57,992 nt of DNA from Pseudomonadota bacterium (lineage in GTDB: Bacteria; Pseudomonadota; Alphaproteobacteria; SHVZ01). Within the stretch, counting starts at the first letter, position 1. Each line of letters opens with the position of its first letter. A model generated the notes under the pieces. The model searched no databases, was not told the DNA's origin, and worked only from the letters and a program-made list of their open reading frames with translations. The stretch covers positions 1 to 57,992 of the forward strand of contig JACQAG010000019.1 of NCBI GenBank assembly GCA_016195085.1, given 5' to 3'. The translations under genes were made by a program, and so were the position numbers. Below, one piece after another: positions 51,101 through 57,992 of the stretch.

Positions 51101-51406
51101 TTACCAGCTCGACTTGACCATGCCGGGTATCTGCCCGGTCGCAGCCAGCTCTCGGATCGCGATGCGCGACAGCTTGAACTTGCGATAGAAGGCCCTGGGA
51201 CGGCCGGTGAGCTCGCAACGATTGCGAATGCGGACCTTGGAGGAGTTGCGCGGCAGCTGCGCCAGCTTGAGACGCGCGGCGAAGCGCTCCTCCATCGGCA
51301 AGGTCTGGTCCTTGGCCATCTTCTTCAAGCCGCTCCGCTTGGCCTCGAAACGCTTGGCCATACGCTCGCGCTTCTTGTTCCGCTCGACTGAACTCGTCTT
51401 TGCCAT
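51101..51406 (-). CDS. rpsN: 30S ribosomal protein S14, zinc-independent form
   Basis: A 101-residue protein of the long, cysteine-poor type (only one Cys, in [23 protein letters not shown]). The zinc-ribbon cysteines of the short form are missing, as usual in alphaproteobacteria. Confidence 0.97.
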   Translation of the reverse strand: MAKTSSVERNKKRERMAKRFEAKRSGLKKMAKDQTLPMEERFAARLKLAQLPRNSSKVRIRNRCELTGRPRAFYRKFKLSRIAIRELAATGQIPGMVKSSW

Positions 51407-51426
51407 TTCGCTTCTCCGCCGCGACC

Positions 51427-51966
51427 CTAATTCGTGAACGGCATGTCAAAGCCCTTGAGCAGGGCCTTGGCCTCACGATCGGATCTGGCCGTAGTGACGA
51501 TCACGATATCCATACCGCGCACCGCGTCGACCTTGTCGTAGTCGACCTCCGGAAACACGATCTGCTCCTTGAGACCGAGGGTGTAGTTGCCGCGGCCGTC
51601 GAAGCTCTTGCCCGACACGCCGCGAAAATCGCGCACCCGCGGCAGCGCGATGGTGATCAACCGATCGAGGAACTCGTACATGCGGTCCTCGCGCAGCGTC
51701 ACCTTGACGCCGATCGCCTGGCCTTCGCGCAGCTTGTAGTTGGCGATCGACTTCTTCGCCTTGGTCACCACCGGCCTCTGCCCGGTGATCTGCGCCAGAT
51801 TGTCGAGCGCCGATTGGATCTTCTTGGAATCCTGCACCGCCTCGCCGACGCCCATATTGACGACGATCTTGGTGAGCCTCGGCGCCTGCAGCGGGTTCTT
51901 GTAGCCGAACTCCGTGATCAGCGCGGGCTTCACCGTCTTCTCGTAGTGCTGCTTGAGCCGTGTCAT
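51427..51966 (-). CDS. rplE: 50S ribosomal protein L5
   Basis: A 179-residue 5S rRNA-binding protein of the central protuberance. [20 protein letters not shown] and the [31 protein letters not shown] motif are diagnostic. Confidence 0.98.
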   Translation of the reverse strand: MTRLKQHYEKTVKPALITEFGYKNPLQAPRLTKIVVNMGVGEAVQDSKKIQSALDNLAQITGQRPVVTKAKKSIANYKLREGQAIGVKVTLREDRMYEFLDRLITIALPRVRDFRGVSGKSFDGRGNYTLGLKEQIVFPEVDYDKVDAVRGMDIVIVTTARSDREAKALLKGFDMPFTN

Positions 51967-51983
51967 GGCTTCCGAGTCCCGGT

Positions 51984-52307
51984 CTAGAGATCGAGCACTT
52001 CGCCCGAGCGCCGGGCGAAGCGCACCTTGCGACCGTCCGCGAGCGTCTTGAAGCCCACCCGGGTGGGCTTGCCGCTCTTGGGGTCGATGTGTGCGACGTT
52101 GGAAATGTGGATCGCGGCTTCCTTCTCGACGATGCCGCCGGGATCGCCCGGGCGCGGACGCGTATGGCGCTTGACCGTGTTGACGCCCTGCACCAGCACC
52201 CGGTAGCGGATGCGGTCCACGCGCAGGACCTCGCCCTGCTTGCCCTTGTCGCGACCGGTCACGACCACGACCTTGTCGCCCTTCTTGATCTTGTACTTCT
52301 CGGACAT
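51984..52307 (-). CDS. rplX: 50S ribosomal protein L24
   Basis: A 107-residue assembly-initiating protein with a KOW motif ([23 protein letters not shown]). The ATG directly follows the rplN stop with no intervening base. Confidence 0.97.
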   Translation of the reverse strand: MSEKYKIKKGDKVVVVTGRDKGKQGEVLRVDRIRYRVLVQGVNTVKRHTRPRPGDPGGIVEKEAAIHISNVAHIDPKSGKPTRVGFKTLADGRKVRFARRSGEVLDL

Positions 52308-52676
52308 CTACAGGACCTCCGGGGCGAGGCTCACGATCTTCATGAACTTCTTGGCGCGCAGCTCGCGGGTGACCGGTCCGAAGATGCGGGTGCCGATCGG
52401 CTCACCCTGCGGATTGATCAAGACCGCGGCGTTGCGATCGAAGCGGATGGCGCTGCCGTCGGGGCGGCGGATCTCCTTCGCCGTGCGCACGATCACCGCC
52501 TTGTGCACGTCGCCCTTCTTCACGCGGCCCCTGGGGATCGCCTCCTTGACCGAGACGACGATGACGTCACCGATCGAGGCAAACCTGCGCTTCGAGCCGC
52601 CGAGGACCTTGATGCACTGCACGCGGCGCGCGCCGGAATTGTCGGCGACTTCGAGATTGCTCTCGACCTGGATCAT
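52308..52676 (-). CDS. rplN: 50S ribosomal protein L14
   Basis: A 122-residue protein at the subunit interface. [31 protein letters not shown] and [25 protein letters not shown] are diagnostic. Confidence 0.98.
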   Translation of the reverse strand: MIQVESNLEVADNSGARRVQCIKVLGGSKRRFASIGDVIVVSVKEAIPRGRVKKGDVHKAVIVRTAKEIRRPDGSAIRFDRNAAVLINPQGEPIGTRIFGPVTRELRAKKFMKIVSLAPEVL

Positions 52677-52696
52677 GGCTTAGGGCCTTCCTCGGC

Positions 52697-52948
52697 TCAG
52701 GCGCTCGCGCCGGCGGAGGCCTCGTCGAGGACCTCCCAGCGCTTGGTCTTGGACAACGGCCGGCACTCGCGGATCTTCACCATGTCGCCGACCTTGTGGG
52801 TGTTGTTCGGATCATGCGCCGAGTACTTCTTCGAGAGCGTGATGATCTTTTTGTACATCGGGTGCATGACGCGACGCTCGACCAAGACGGTAATCGTCTT
52901 CTCGCGCTTGTCGCTCACCACCCGACCTTGCAGAACTCGCCTGGGCAT
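52697..52948 (-). CDS. rpsQ: 30S ribosomal protein S17
   Basis: An 83-residue OB-fold protein. [32 protein letters not shown] and the [17 protein letters not shown] segment are diagnostic. Confidence 0.97.
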   Translation of the reverse strand: MPRRVLQGRVVSDKREKTITVLVERRVMHPMYKKIITLSKKYSAHDPNNTHKVGDMVKIRECRPLSKTKRWEVLDEASAGASA

Positions 52949-52963
52949 GTCCGTGAAATCCTC

Positions 52964-53161
52964 TTAGGAGGCCTTGGCCGGCTTGACGTTCAGCACGGTC
53001 TTGATGCGTGCGATATCGCGGCGCACCGACTTGACCCGTGCGGTGTTCTCGAGCTGCCCGGAGGCTGCCTGGAAACGTAGGTTGAACTGCTCCTTCTTCA
53101 GATCGAGAAGCAGCTGCGCCAGCTCGTCCGGCGACTTCGTGCGCAAATCCTGGGCGTCCAT
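52964..53161 (-). CDS. rpmC: 50S ribosomal protein L29
   Basis: A 65-residue coiled-coil protein near the exit tunnel. [40 protein letters not shown] is diagnostic. ATG at 53159-53161 was chosen; the longer frame upstream lies antisense or out of frame to rplP. Four nt follow rplP. Confidence 0.96.
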   Translation of the reverse strand: MDAQDLRTKSPDELAQLLLDLKKEQFNLRFQAASGQLENTARVKSVRRDIARIKTVLNVKPAKAS

Positions 53162-53165
53162 GGCT

Positions 53166-53585
53166 TCAGCCCTCCTCGCCGATGCGCGCGACCACGCGGG
53201 TGGCGAGCGGCAGCTTGGCCGCCGCCAGCTCGAAGGCGCGGTGGGCAAGCTCGCGCGACACGCCGTCGAGCTCGAACATGATCCGGCCGGGCTTCACCCG
53301 GCAGACCCAGAACTCGGGCGTGCCCTTGCCGGAGCCCATGCGGACCTCGGCCGGCTTCACCGAGACCGGCACGTCGGGGAAGATGCGGATCCACATGCGT
53401 CCGGTTCGCTTCAGGTGCCGGGTGATGGCACGGCGCGCCGCCTCGATCTGGCGTGCGGTCACGCGCGACGGCTCCGCCGCCTTCAGCCCATAGGAGCCGA
53501 AGTTGAGCGTGAAGCCGCCCTTGGCCTTGCCGTGAATGCGGCCCTTGAAGGCCTTGCGATATTTAGTGCGCTTTGGGCTCAGCAT
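53166..53585 (-). CDS. rplP: 50S ribosomal protein L16
   Basis: A 139-residue protein at the A-site side of the large subunit. [16 protein letters not shown] and [24 protein letters not shown] are diagnostic. Confidence 0.98.
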   Translation of the reverse strand: MLSPKRTKYRKAFKGRIHGKAKGGFTLNFGSYGLKAAEPSRVTARQIEAARRAITRHLKRTGRMWIRIFPDVPVSVKPAEVRMGSGKGTPEFWVCRVKPGRIMFELDGVSRELAHRAFELAAAKLPLATRVVARIGEEG

Positions 53586-53590
53586 GAGAG

Positions 53591-54283
53591 CTAGCTCCGC
53601 GTCGTCGTCTGCTGTTGCTGCTGCTCGTTCAAGCGCTTGTCCTGCGCCATCGGGTCATGCGCCAGGATCTCGCCCTTGAACACCCACACCTTGACCCCGC
53701 AGGTGCCGTAGGTGGTCTTGGCCGTCGCCTGGCCGTAGTCCACATCGGCGCGCAGCGTGTGCAACGGCACCCGACCCTCGCGATACCACTCCACCCGCGC
53801 GATCTCGGCGCCGCCGAGGCGACCGCCGCAATTGATGCGGATGCCCTGGGCACCGAGCCGCATGGCGGATTGCACCGCCCGCTTCATCGCCCGGCGGAAG
53901 GCGACGCGACGCTCGAGCTGCTGGGCGATGCCCTCGGCCACCAGCTTCGCGTCGATCTCCGGCTTGCGGATCTCCAGGATGTTGAGATGCACTTCGGAGC
54001 CGGTCATCTTCGCCAGATCGGCGCGCAGCTTCTCGATGTCGGCGCCCTTCTTGCCGATGACCACGCCCGGCCGCGCCGTATGGATGGTCACCCGCGCCTT
54101 CTTCGCCGGCCGCTCGATCACCACCCGGCTGATGCCCGCCTGAGCCAGGCGCTCGAACAGGTAGCCGCGCAGCTTCAGATCCTCGTGCAGCATCGAGGCA
54201 TAGTCGCGTTTGGCGAACCACCTGGAATCCCAGGTGCGGTTGATGCCGACCCTGAGCCCGATCGGATTGACCTTATGTCCCAT
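53591..54283 (-). CDS. rpsC: 30S ribosomal protein S3
   Basis: A 230-residue protein of the mRNA entry site. [24 protein letters not shown], a KH domain with [17 protein letters not shown], and [15 protein letters not shown] are diagnostic. The tail is Gln/Thr-rich. Its ATG shares a base with the rplV stop (TGATG). Confidence 0.98.
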   Translation of the reverse strand: MGHKVNPIGLRVGINRTWDSRWFAKRDYASMLHEDLKLRGYLFERLAQAGISRVVIERPAKKARVTIHTARPGVVIGKKGADIEKLRADLAKMTGSEVHLNILEIRKPEIDAKLVAEGIAQQLERRVAFRRAMKRAVQSAMRLGAQGIRINCGGRLGGAEIARVEWYREGRVPLHTLRADVDYGQATAKTTYGTCGVKVWVFKGEILAHDPMAQDKRLNEQQQQQTTTRS

Positions 54284-54669
54284 CAGGCGACCTCCTCACG
54301 CTCACGCTCGTGCACGACCACCGTCAGGTGGCTGAACGGCTTTTCGATACGCGCGCCGCGACCGCGGGCGCGGGCGTGGAAACGCTTCATCACCATCCCG
54401 CGGCCGACCGTGGCCTCCTTCACATAGAGCCGGTCGACGTCGAGCTGATGGTTGTTCTCGGCATTGGCGATGGCGGCCTGCAGCGCCTTGCGCACGGCAA
54501 GCGCGATGCGCCGCTTCTCGAAGGCGAGCCGGGCGAGCGCGGCGCTGGCCGACAGGCCGCGGATCGATTCTGCGACCAAGTTCAGCTTGCGCGCGCTGCC
54601 GCGCACGTTCTTCAGCACGGCCAAGGCCTCGGTTTCGCCGACGCGTCGTTCGGCTTGCGGCTTGCCCAT
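54283..54669 (-). CDS. rplV: 50S ribosomal protein L22
   Basis: A 128-residue protein lining the exit tunnel. [27 protein letters not shown] and the tunnel loop region [25 protein letters not shown] are diagnostic. Confidence 0.97.
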   Translation of the reverse strand: MGKPQAERRVGETEALAVLKNVRGSARKLNLVAESIRGLSASAALARLAFEKRRIALAVRKALQAAIANAENNHQLDVDRLYVKEATVGRGMVMKRFHARARGRGARIEKPFSHLTVVVHEREREEVA

Positions 54670-54673
54670 GGCG

Positions 54674-54952
54674 TCAGGCCCTCTTCACTTTCTTGTCGGC
54701 CGCATGGCCGTAGAAGGTGCGGGTGGGCGAGAACTCGCCGAACCGGTGGCCGACCATGTTCTCCGTCACCAAGACCGGCACGAATTTGTGTCCGTTGTAG
54801 ACGCCGAAGGTGAGGCCGACGAACTGCGGCAGGATCGTGGACCGTCTGGACCAGATCTTGATCACCTCGTTGCGTCCCGAGGCCCGCGACGCCTCAGCCT
54901 TCTTCAGGAGAAAGCCGTCGACGAACGGGCCCTTCCAAACCGAGCGAGCCAC
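54674..54952 (-). CDS. rpsS: 30S ribosomal protein S19
   Basis: A 92-residue head protein. [27 protein letters not shown]-type [24 protein letters not shown] and [21 protein letters not shown] are diagnostic. The start codon is GTG. Confidence 0.97.
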   Translation of the reverse strand: MARSVWKGPFVDGFLLKKAEASRASGRNEVIKIWSRRSTILPQFVGLTFGVYNGHKFVPVLVTENMVGHRFGEFSPTRTFYGHAADKKVKRA

Positions 54953-54963
54953 TAGCTTCTCCT

Positions 54964-55791
54964 CTACTTCTTGCCGCGCCGGCGGACGATGAACTTATCG
55001 GTCCGCTTGTTGTTGCGCGTCTTCGTGCCCTTGGTGCCCTTGCCCCAGGGGGTGACCGGGTGGCGACCACCCGAGGTCTTGCCTTCGCCGCCGCCGTGGG
55101 GGTGATCGATGGGATTCATCGCCACGCCGCGCACCGATGGCTTGATACCGAGCCAGCGCGACCGTCCGGCCTTGCCGAGGACGATGTTCTGCTGATCGGG
55201 GTTCGAGACCGCGCCGATCGTGGCCATGCAGTCGGCACGCACCATCCTGGTCTCGCCCGATGACAGCCGCAGCATGGCGTAGCCGGCATCGCGGCCGACG
55301 AGCTGGCAGTAGTTACCGGCAGCGCGCGCAATCTGGCCGCCCTTGCCCACCTTCATCTCGACATTGTGGACGATGGTGCCGACCGGGATGTTCTTCAGCG
55401 GCAACGCATTGCCGGGCTTGATGTCGACCCGTTCGCCCGCGACCACCTTGTCGCCGGCCTTCAGGCGCTGCGGGGCGAGGATGTAGGCGAGCTCGCCGTC
55501 CTCGTACTTCACCAGCGCGATGAAGGCGCTGCGGTTCGGATCGTATTCCAGCCGCTCCACGGTCGCCTGCATGTCGAACTTGCGACGCTTGAAATCGATG
55601 ACCCGGTAGCGCTGCTTGTGGCCGCCCGCCTTGCGCCAGGCGGTGATGCGGCCGAGATTGTTGCGGCCGCCGGTCTTGCGCTTGCCCTCGGTCAAAGCCT
55701 TGACCGGCTTGCCCTTCCACAACTCCGAACGATCGACCAGCACCAGCTGTCGAGTCGACGGCGTTACCGGCTTGTAGCTCTTGAGTGCCAT
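54964..55791 (-). CDS. rplB: 50S ribosomal protein L2
   Basis: A 275-residue protein needed for subunit joining and peptidyl transfer. [29 protein letters not shown] and the C-terminal [30 protein letters not shown], holding the conserved His loop, are diagnostic. Confidence 0.99.
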   Translation of the reverse strand: MALKSYKPVTPSTRQLVLVDRSELWKGKPVKALTEGKRKTGGRNNLGRITAWRKAGGHKQRYRVIDFKRRKFDMQATVERLEYDPNRSAFIALVKYEDGELAYILAPQRLKAGDKVVAGERVDIKPGNALPLKNIPVGTIVHNVEMKVGKGGQIARAAGNYCQLVGRDAGYAMLRLSSGETRMVRADCMATIGAVSNPDQQNIVLGKAGRSRWLGIKPSVRGVAMNPIDHPHGGGEGKTSGGRHPVTPWGKGTKGTKTRNNKRTDKFIVRRRGKK

Positions 55792-55802
55792 GTCGTTACC
55801 CG

Positions 55803-56132
55803 TCAGATCCCGGTGGTCACGTCGATGGAGTTGCCTTCGGCCAAAGTCACCACGGCCTTCTTATAATCGCTGCGCACACCGGGAAAGCCGCGGAAGCGCT
55901 TGGTCTTGCCGCCGACGACGATGGTGTTCACCGCCTTCACCTTGACTTGGAACAAGGTCTCGATGGCGACCTTGACCTCGGGCTTGGTGGCGCTCATCGG
56001 CACCTCGAAGGTCACCTGGTTGTGCTCCGAGCCCTTGGTCGACTTCTCCGTCACGATCGGGCGGCGCACCAGGTCGTACATGCGCTCGCGGGTGAGCGAG
56101 ACCTCTTTGGCGTTGTGTGGGCGCATGCTCAT
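55803..56132 (-). CDS. rplW: 50S ribosomal protein L23
   Basis: A 109-residue protein at the tunnel exit that docks SRP and trigger factor. [52 protein letters not shown] is diagnostic. The listed start overlaps the rplD stop (ATGA); a second ATG two codons on is possible. Confidence 0.97.
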   Translation of the reverse strand: MSMRPHNAKEVSLTRERMYDLVRRPIVTEKSTKGSEHNQVTFEVPMSATKPEVKVAIETLFQVKVKAVNTIVVGGKTKRFRGFPGVRSDYKKAVVTLAEGNSIDVTTGI

Positions 56133-56749
56133 TTCAGACGCGCCTCCAAGCGCTCGACCGCGGCCCGGGTCAGCACCAGGGTGTCGCGGCGCAGGATGTC
56201 GTAGACGTTGACGCCGGCGGCCGGCAGCACGTCGATCTTGGGAATGTTGCGAGAGGCGCGGGCGAAGTTGGAATTCACGGTCGCGCCGTCGATCACCAAG
56301 GCCGAGGACCAGCCGAGCTTGGCCAAGCGCAGGGCCAAGCCCTTGGTCTTCGGCTCCGCCAGCTCGGTCGAATCGAGGATCACCAGCTGGCCGGCCACCT
56401 GCTTGGCCGAGAGCGCAGCGATGAGGCCGAGCTTGCGCACCTTTTTCGGCAAGTCATACTCGTGGCTGCGCACCACCGGCCCGAAGATGCGCGCACCGCC
56501 GCGGAACTGCGGCGAGCGCAGGCTGCCCTGGCGGGCGCGTCCCGTGCCCTTCTGGCGATAGGGCTTCTTGGTGGTGCCGCTGATGTCGCTGACGCCCTTG
56601 GTCTTGTGGGTGCCGGCGCGGCGCTTGGCGAGCTGCCAATCGACCACGCGGGCCAACAGATCGCGCCTGGGCTTCGAGCCGAAGATCGCCTCGTCGAGAT
56701 CGATCTCGCCGACGCTCTTGGCTTCGAGATTGGTCACTTTCAGCTTCAT
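56129..56749 (-). CDS. rplD: 50S ribosomal protein L4
   Basis: A 206-residue tunnel-lining protein. [31 protein letters not shown] is the tunnel loop, and [14 protein letters not shown] follows. In gammaproteobacteria L4 autoregulates this operon; no such leader was recognised here. Confidence 0.98.
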   Translation of the reverse strand: MKLKVTNLEAKSVGEIDLDEAIFGSKPRRDLLARVVDWQLAKRRAGTHKTKGVSDISGTTKKPYRQKGTGRARQGSLRSPQFRGGARIFGPVVRSHEYDLPKKVRKLGLIAALSAKQVAGQLVILDSTELAEPKTKGLALRLAKLGWSSALVIDGATVNSNFARASRNIPKIDVLPAAGVNVYDILRRDTLVLTRAAVERLEARLK

Positions 56750-56753
56750 GACA

Positions 56754-57467
56754 CTATTCCTTCGGCGCTTCCGCCGCCGCCGGCGCCGCAGCCGCCGCCT
56801 TGAGGGCGGCCGGGAACGGCACTTCCTTGGGCAGCTTGCGCTTCACCGCGTCGCGCACCAGCACCCAGCCGCCCGGGGCGCCGGGCACGGCGCCGCGAAC
56901 CATGATGAGACCGCGCACGGCATCGGTGGACACCACCTTGAGGTTCTGCACCGAGACCCGCTCATGGCCGAGATGGCCGGCCATCTTCTTGCCGGGGAAG
57001 GTGCGGCCGGGATCCTGCCGATTGCCGGTCGAGCCATGGCTGCGGTGGGAGACCGACACGCCGTGGGAGGCCTCGAGGCCGCTGAAGTTCCAGCGCTTCA
57101 TCGCGCCGGCGAAGCCCTTGCCGATCGAGGTGCCGGTGACGTCGACAAATTGCCCGGCGATGAAGTGCTCGGCCGAGAGCTCGGCACCGACGGCAACCAG
57201 CCCATCGGGATCGACGCGGAACTCGACGAGCTTGCGCTTGGGCTCGACCTTGGCCTTGGCATAGTGGCCCCGCATCGCCTTCGGCACGTTCTTGACCTTG
57301 GCCTTGCCGATGCCGAGCTGAACGGCGGTGTAGCCGTCCTTCTCCTTGGTCCGCTGCGCCACCACCTGGCAGCCTTCGACCTGCAGCACGGTCACCGGCA
57401 CGTGCTCACCCTCATCGGTGAACAGCCGGGTCATGCCGACCTTGCGCGCGATCAATCCGGTACGCAT
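56754..57467 (-). CDS. rplC: 50S ribosomal protein L3
   Basis: A 237-residue protein. [32 protein letters not shown] and [34 protein letters not shown], which holds the glutamine methylated in many bacteria, are diagnostic. An Ala-rich tail of about 20 residues closes it. ATG at 57465-57467. Confidence 0.98.
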   Translation of the reverse strand: MRTGLIARKVGMTRLFTDEGEHVPVTVLQVEGCQVVAQRTKEKDGYTAVQLGIGKAKVKNVPKAMRGHYAKAKVEPKRKLVEFRVDPDGLVAVGAELSAEHFIAGQFVDVTGTSIGKGFAGAMKRWNFSGLEASHGVSVSHRSHGSTGNRQDPGRTFPGKKMAGHLGHERVSVQNLKVVSTDAVRGLIMVRGAVPGAPGGWVLVRDAVKRKLPKEVPFPAALKAAAAAPAAAEAPKE

Positions 57468-57483
57468 GGCTGTCCTACGTCCT

Positions 57484-57792
57484 CTAGAGCTTGATCTCGA
57501 CGTCGACACCGGCCGCGAGGTCGAGCTTCATCAGCGCGTCCACGGTCTGCGGCGTCGGGTCGACGATGTCCAAGAGCCGCTTGTGCGTGCGGATCTCGAA
57601 CTGCTCGCGGCTCTTCTTGTCGACATGCGGCGAGCGGTTCACGGTGAATTTCTCGATCTGCGTGGGCAGCGGGATGGGCCCGCGGACCCTGGCACCGGTG
57701 CGCTTGGCTGTGTTGACGATCTCCGAGGTCGATTGATCGAGCACCCGGTGGTCGAACGCCTTGAGGCGTATGCGGATATTCTGGTTGTCCAT
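57484..57792 (-). CDS. rpsJ: 30S ribosomal protein S10
   Basis: A 102-residue protein that also acts as NusE with NusB in rRNA antitermination, including at boxA sites like that at 499-512. [30 protein letters not shown] and [36 protein letters not shown] are diagnostic. ATG at 57790-57792. Confidence 0.99.
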   Translation of the reverse strand: MDNQNIRIRLKAFDHRVLDQSTSEIVNTAKRTGARVRGPIPLPTQIEKFTVNRSPHVDKKSREQFEIRTHKRLLDIVDPTPQTVDALMKLDLAAGVDVEIKL

Positions 57793-57809
57793 GACGTCCT
57801 CGAGCCTCC

Positions 57810-57832
57810 GCCCGGAGCCGTCTGCCCCGGGC
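57810..57832 (-). other. Hairpin between tuf and rpsJ
   Basis: GCCCGG and CCGGGC form a 6-bp stem with an 11-nt loop in the 58-nt gap between tuf and rpsJ, ending 17 nt before the rpsJ ATG. It may separate mRNA levels of tuf and the S10 operon, or serve in translation control; no T-run is present. Confidence 0.3.
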
Positions 57833-57850
57833 TGAAAAGCGTTCCTCGTG

Positions 57851-57992
<142 letters not shown>

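Overview
The window comes from a high-GC alphaproteobacterium, probably a Rhodospirillales-like lineage, but it cannot be named from sequence alone. Supporting signs are the alphaproteobacterial 16S 5' end and boxA leader, a DUF1489 gene, an ATP12-type F1 assembly factor, the acyl-CoA catabolic genes, and an S10-spc-alpha ribosomal cluster that lacks rpmJ after secY.

Layout: (1) 1-720, minus strand: the 5' part of a 16S rRNA gene, its leader with a boxA antitermination site, and a strong rrn promoter. (2) 720-11375, mostly minus strand: branched-chain amino acid (leucine) catabolism with HMG-CoA lyase, both methylcrotonyl-CoA carboxylase subunits, methylglutaconyl-CoA hydratase, an acyl-CoA dehydrogenase, and accessory DsbA-like, MAPEG and SDR genes. 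A two-gene ABC transporter without a binding protein sits inside it on the plus strand. (3) 11376-21350: a lower-GC carbohydrate-type catabolic island. It has a Gfo/Idh/MocA dehydrogenase, a VOC protein, a sugar-phosphate isomerase-like TIM barrel, an amidohydrolase, two sugar ABC permeases and a Tat-exported binding protein, but no ATPase. Two regulators lie on the minus strand; one is an unusual fusion of an IclR-type helix-turn-helix with a LacI/periplasmic-binding-type sensor. (4) 21351-23163: a broken SDR 5' fragment, a DUF1761 membrane protein and isovaleryl-CoA dehydrogenase, the missing step of the leucine pathway. The island therefore appears to split a leucine cluster and is bracketed by an intact SDR gene and a decayed SDR relative. 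(5) 23351-29237: GYD-domain protein, alpha/beta hydrolase, Rieske oxygenase, an MgtE-like protein lacking pore motifs, and NADP-type malic enzyme. (6) 29423-43476: tRNA-Leu(GAG), lipB, acylphosphatase, propionyl-CoA carboxylase alpha and beta with a GIY-YIG gene between them, ATP12, AsmA, HAD phosphatase, RluC-type synthase, a DUF429-like protein, rarA, an HtrA protease and a VOC protein. (7) 43494-57992: the ribosomal supercluster tuf-rpsJ-...-secY-adk-rpsM-rpsK-rpoA-rplQ, all on the minus strand.

Together, the metabolic genes channel leucine carbons to acetoacetate and acetyl-CoA, odd-chain or branched carbons through propionyl-CoA, and C4 acids through malic enzyme. Palindromic REP-like repeats occur at three places, one inside the 3' end of a gene and one between rplO and secY. 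The best candidate for something undescribed is the 11.4-21.3 kb island with its fused regulator.
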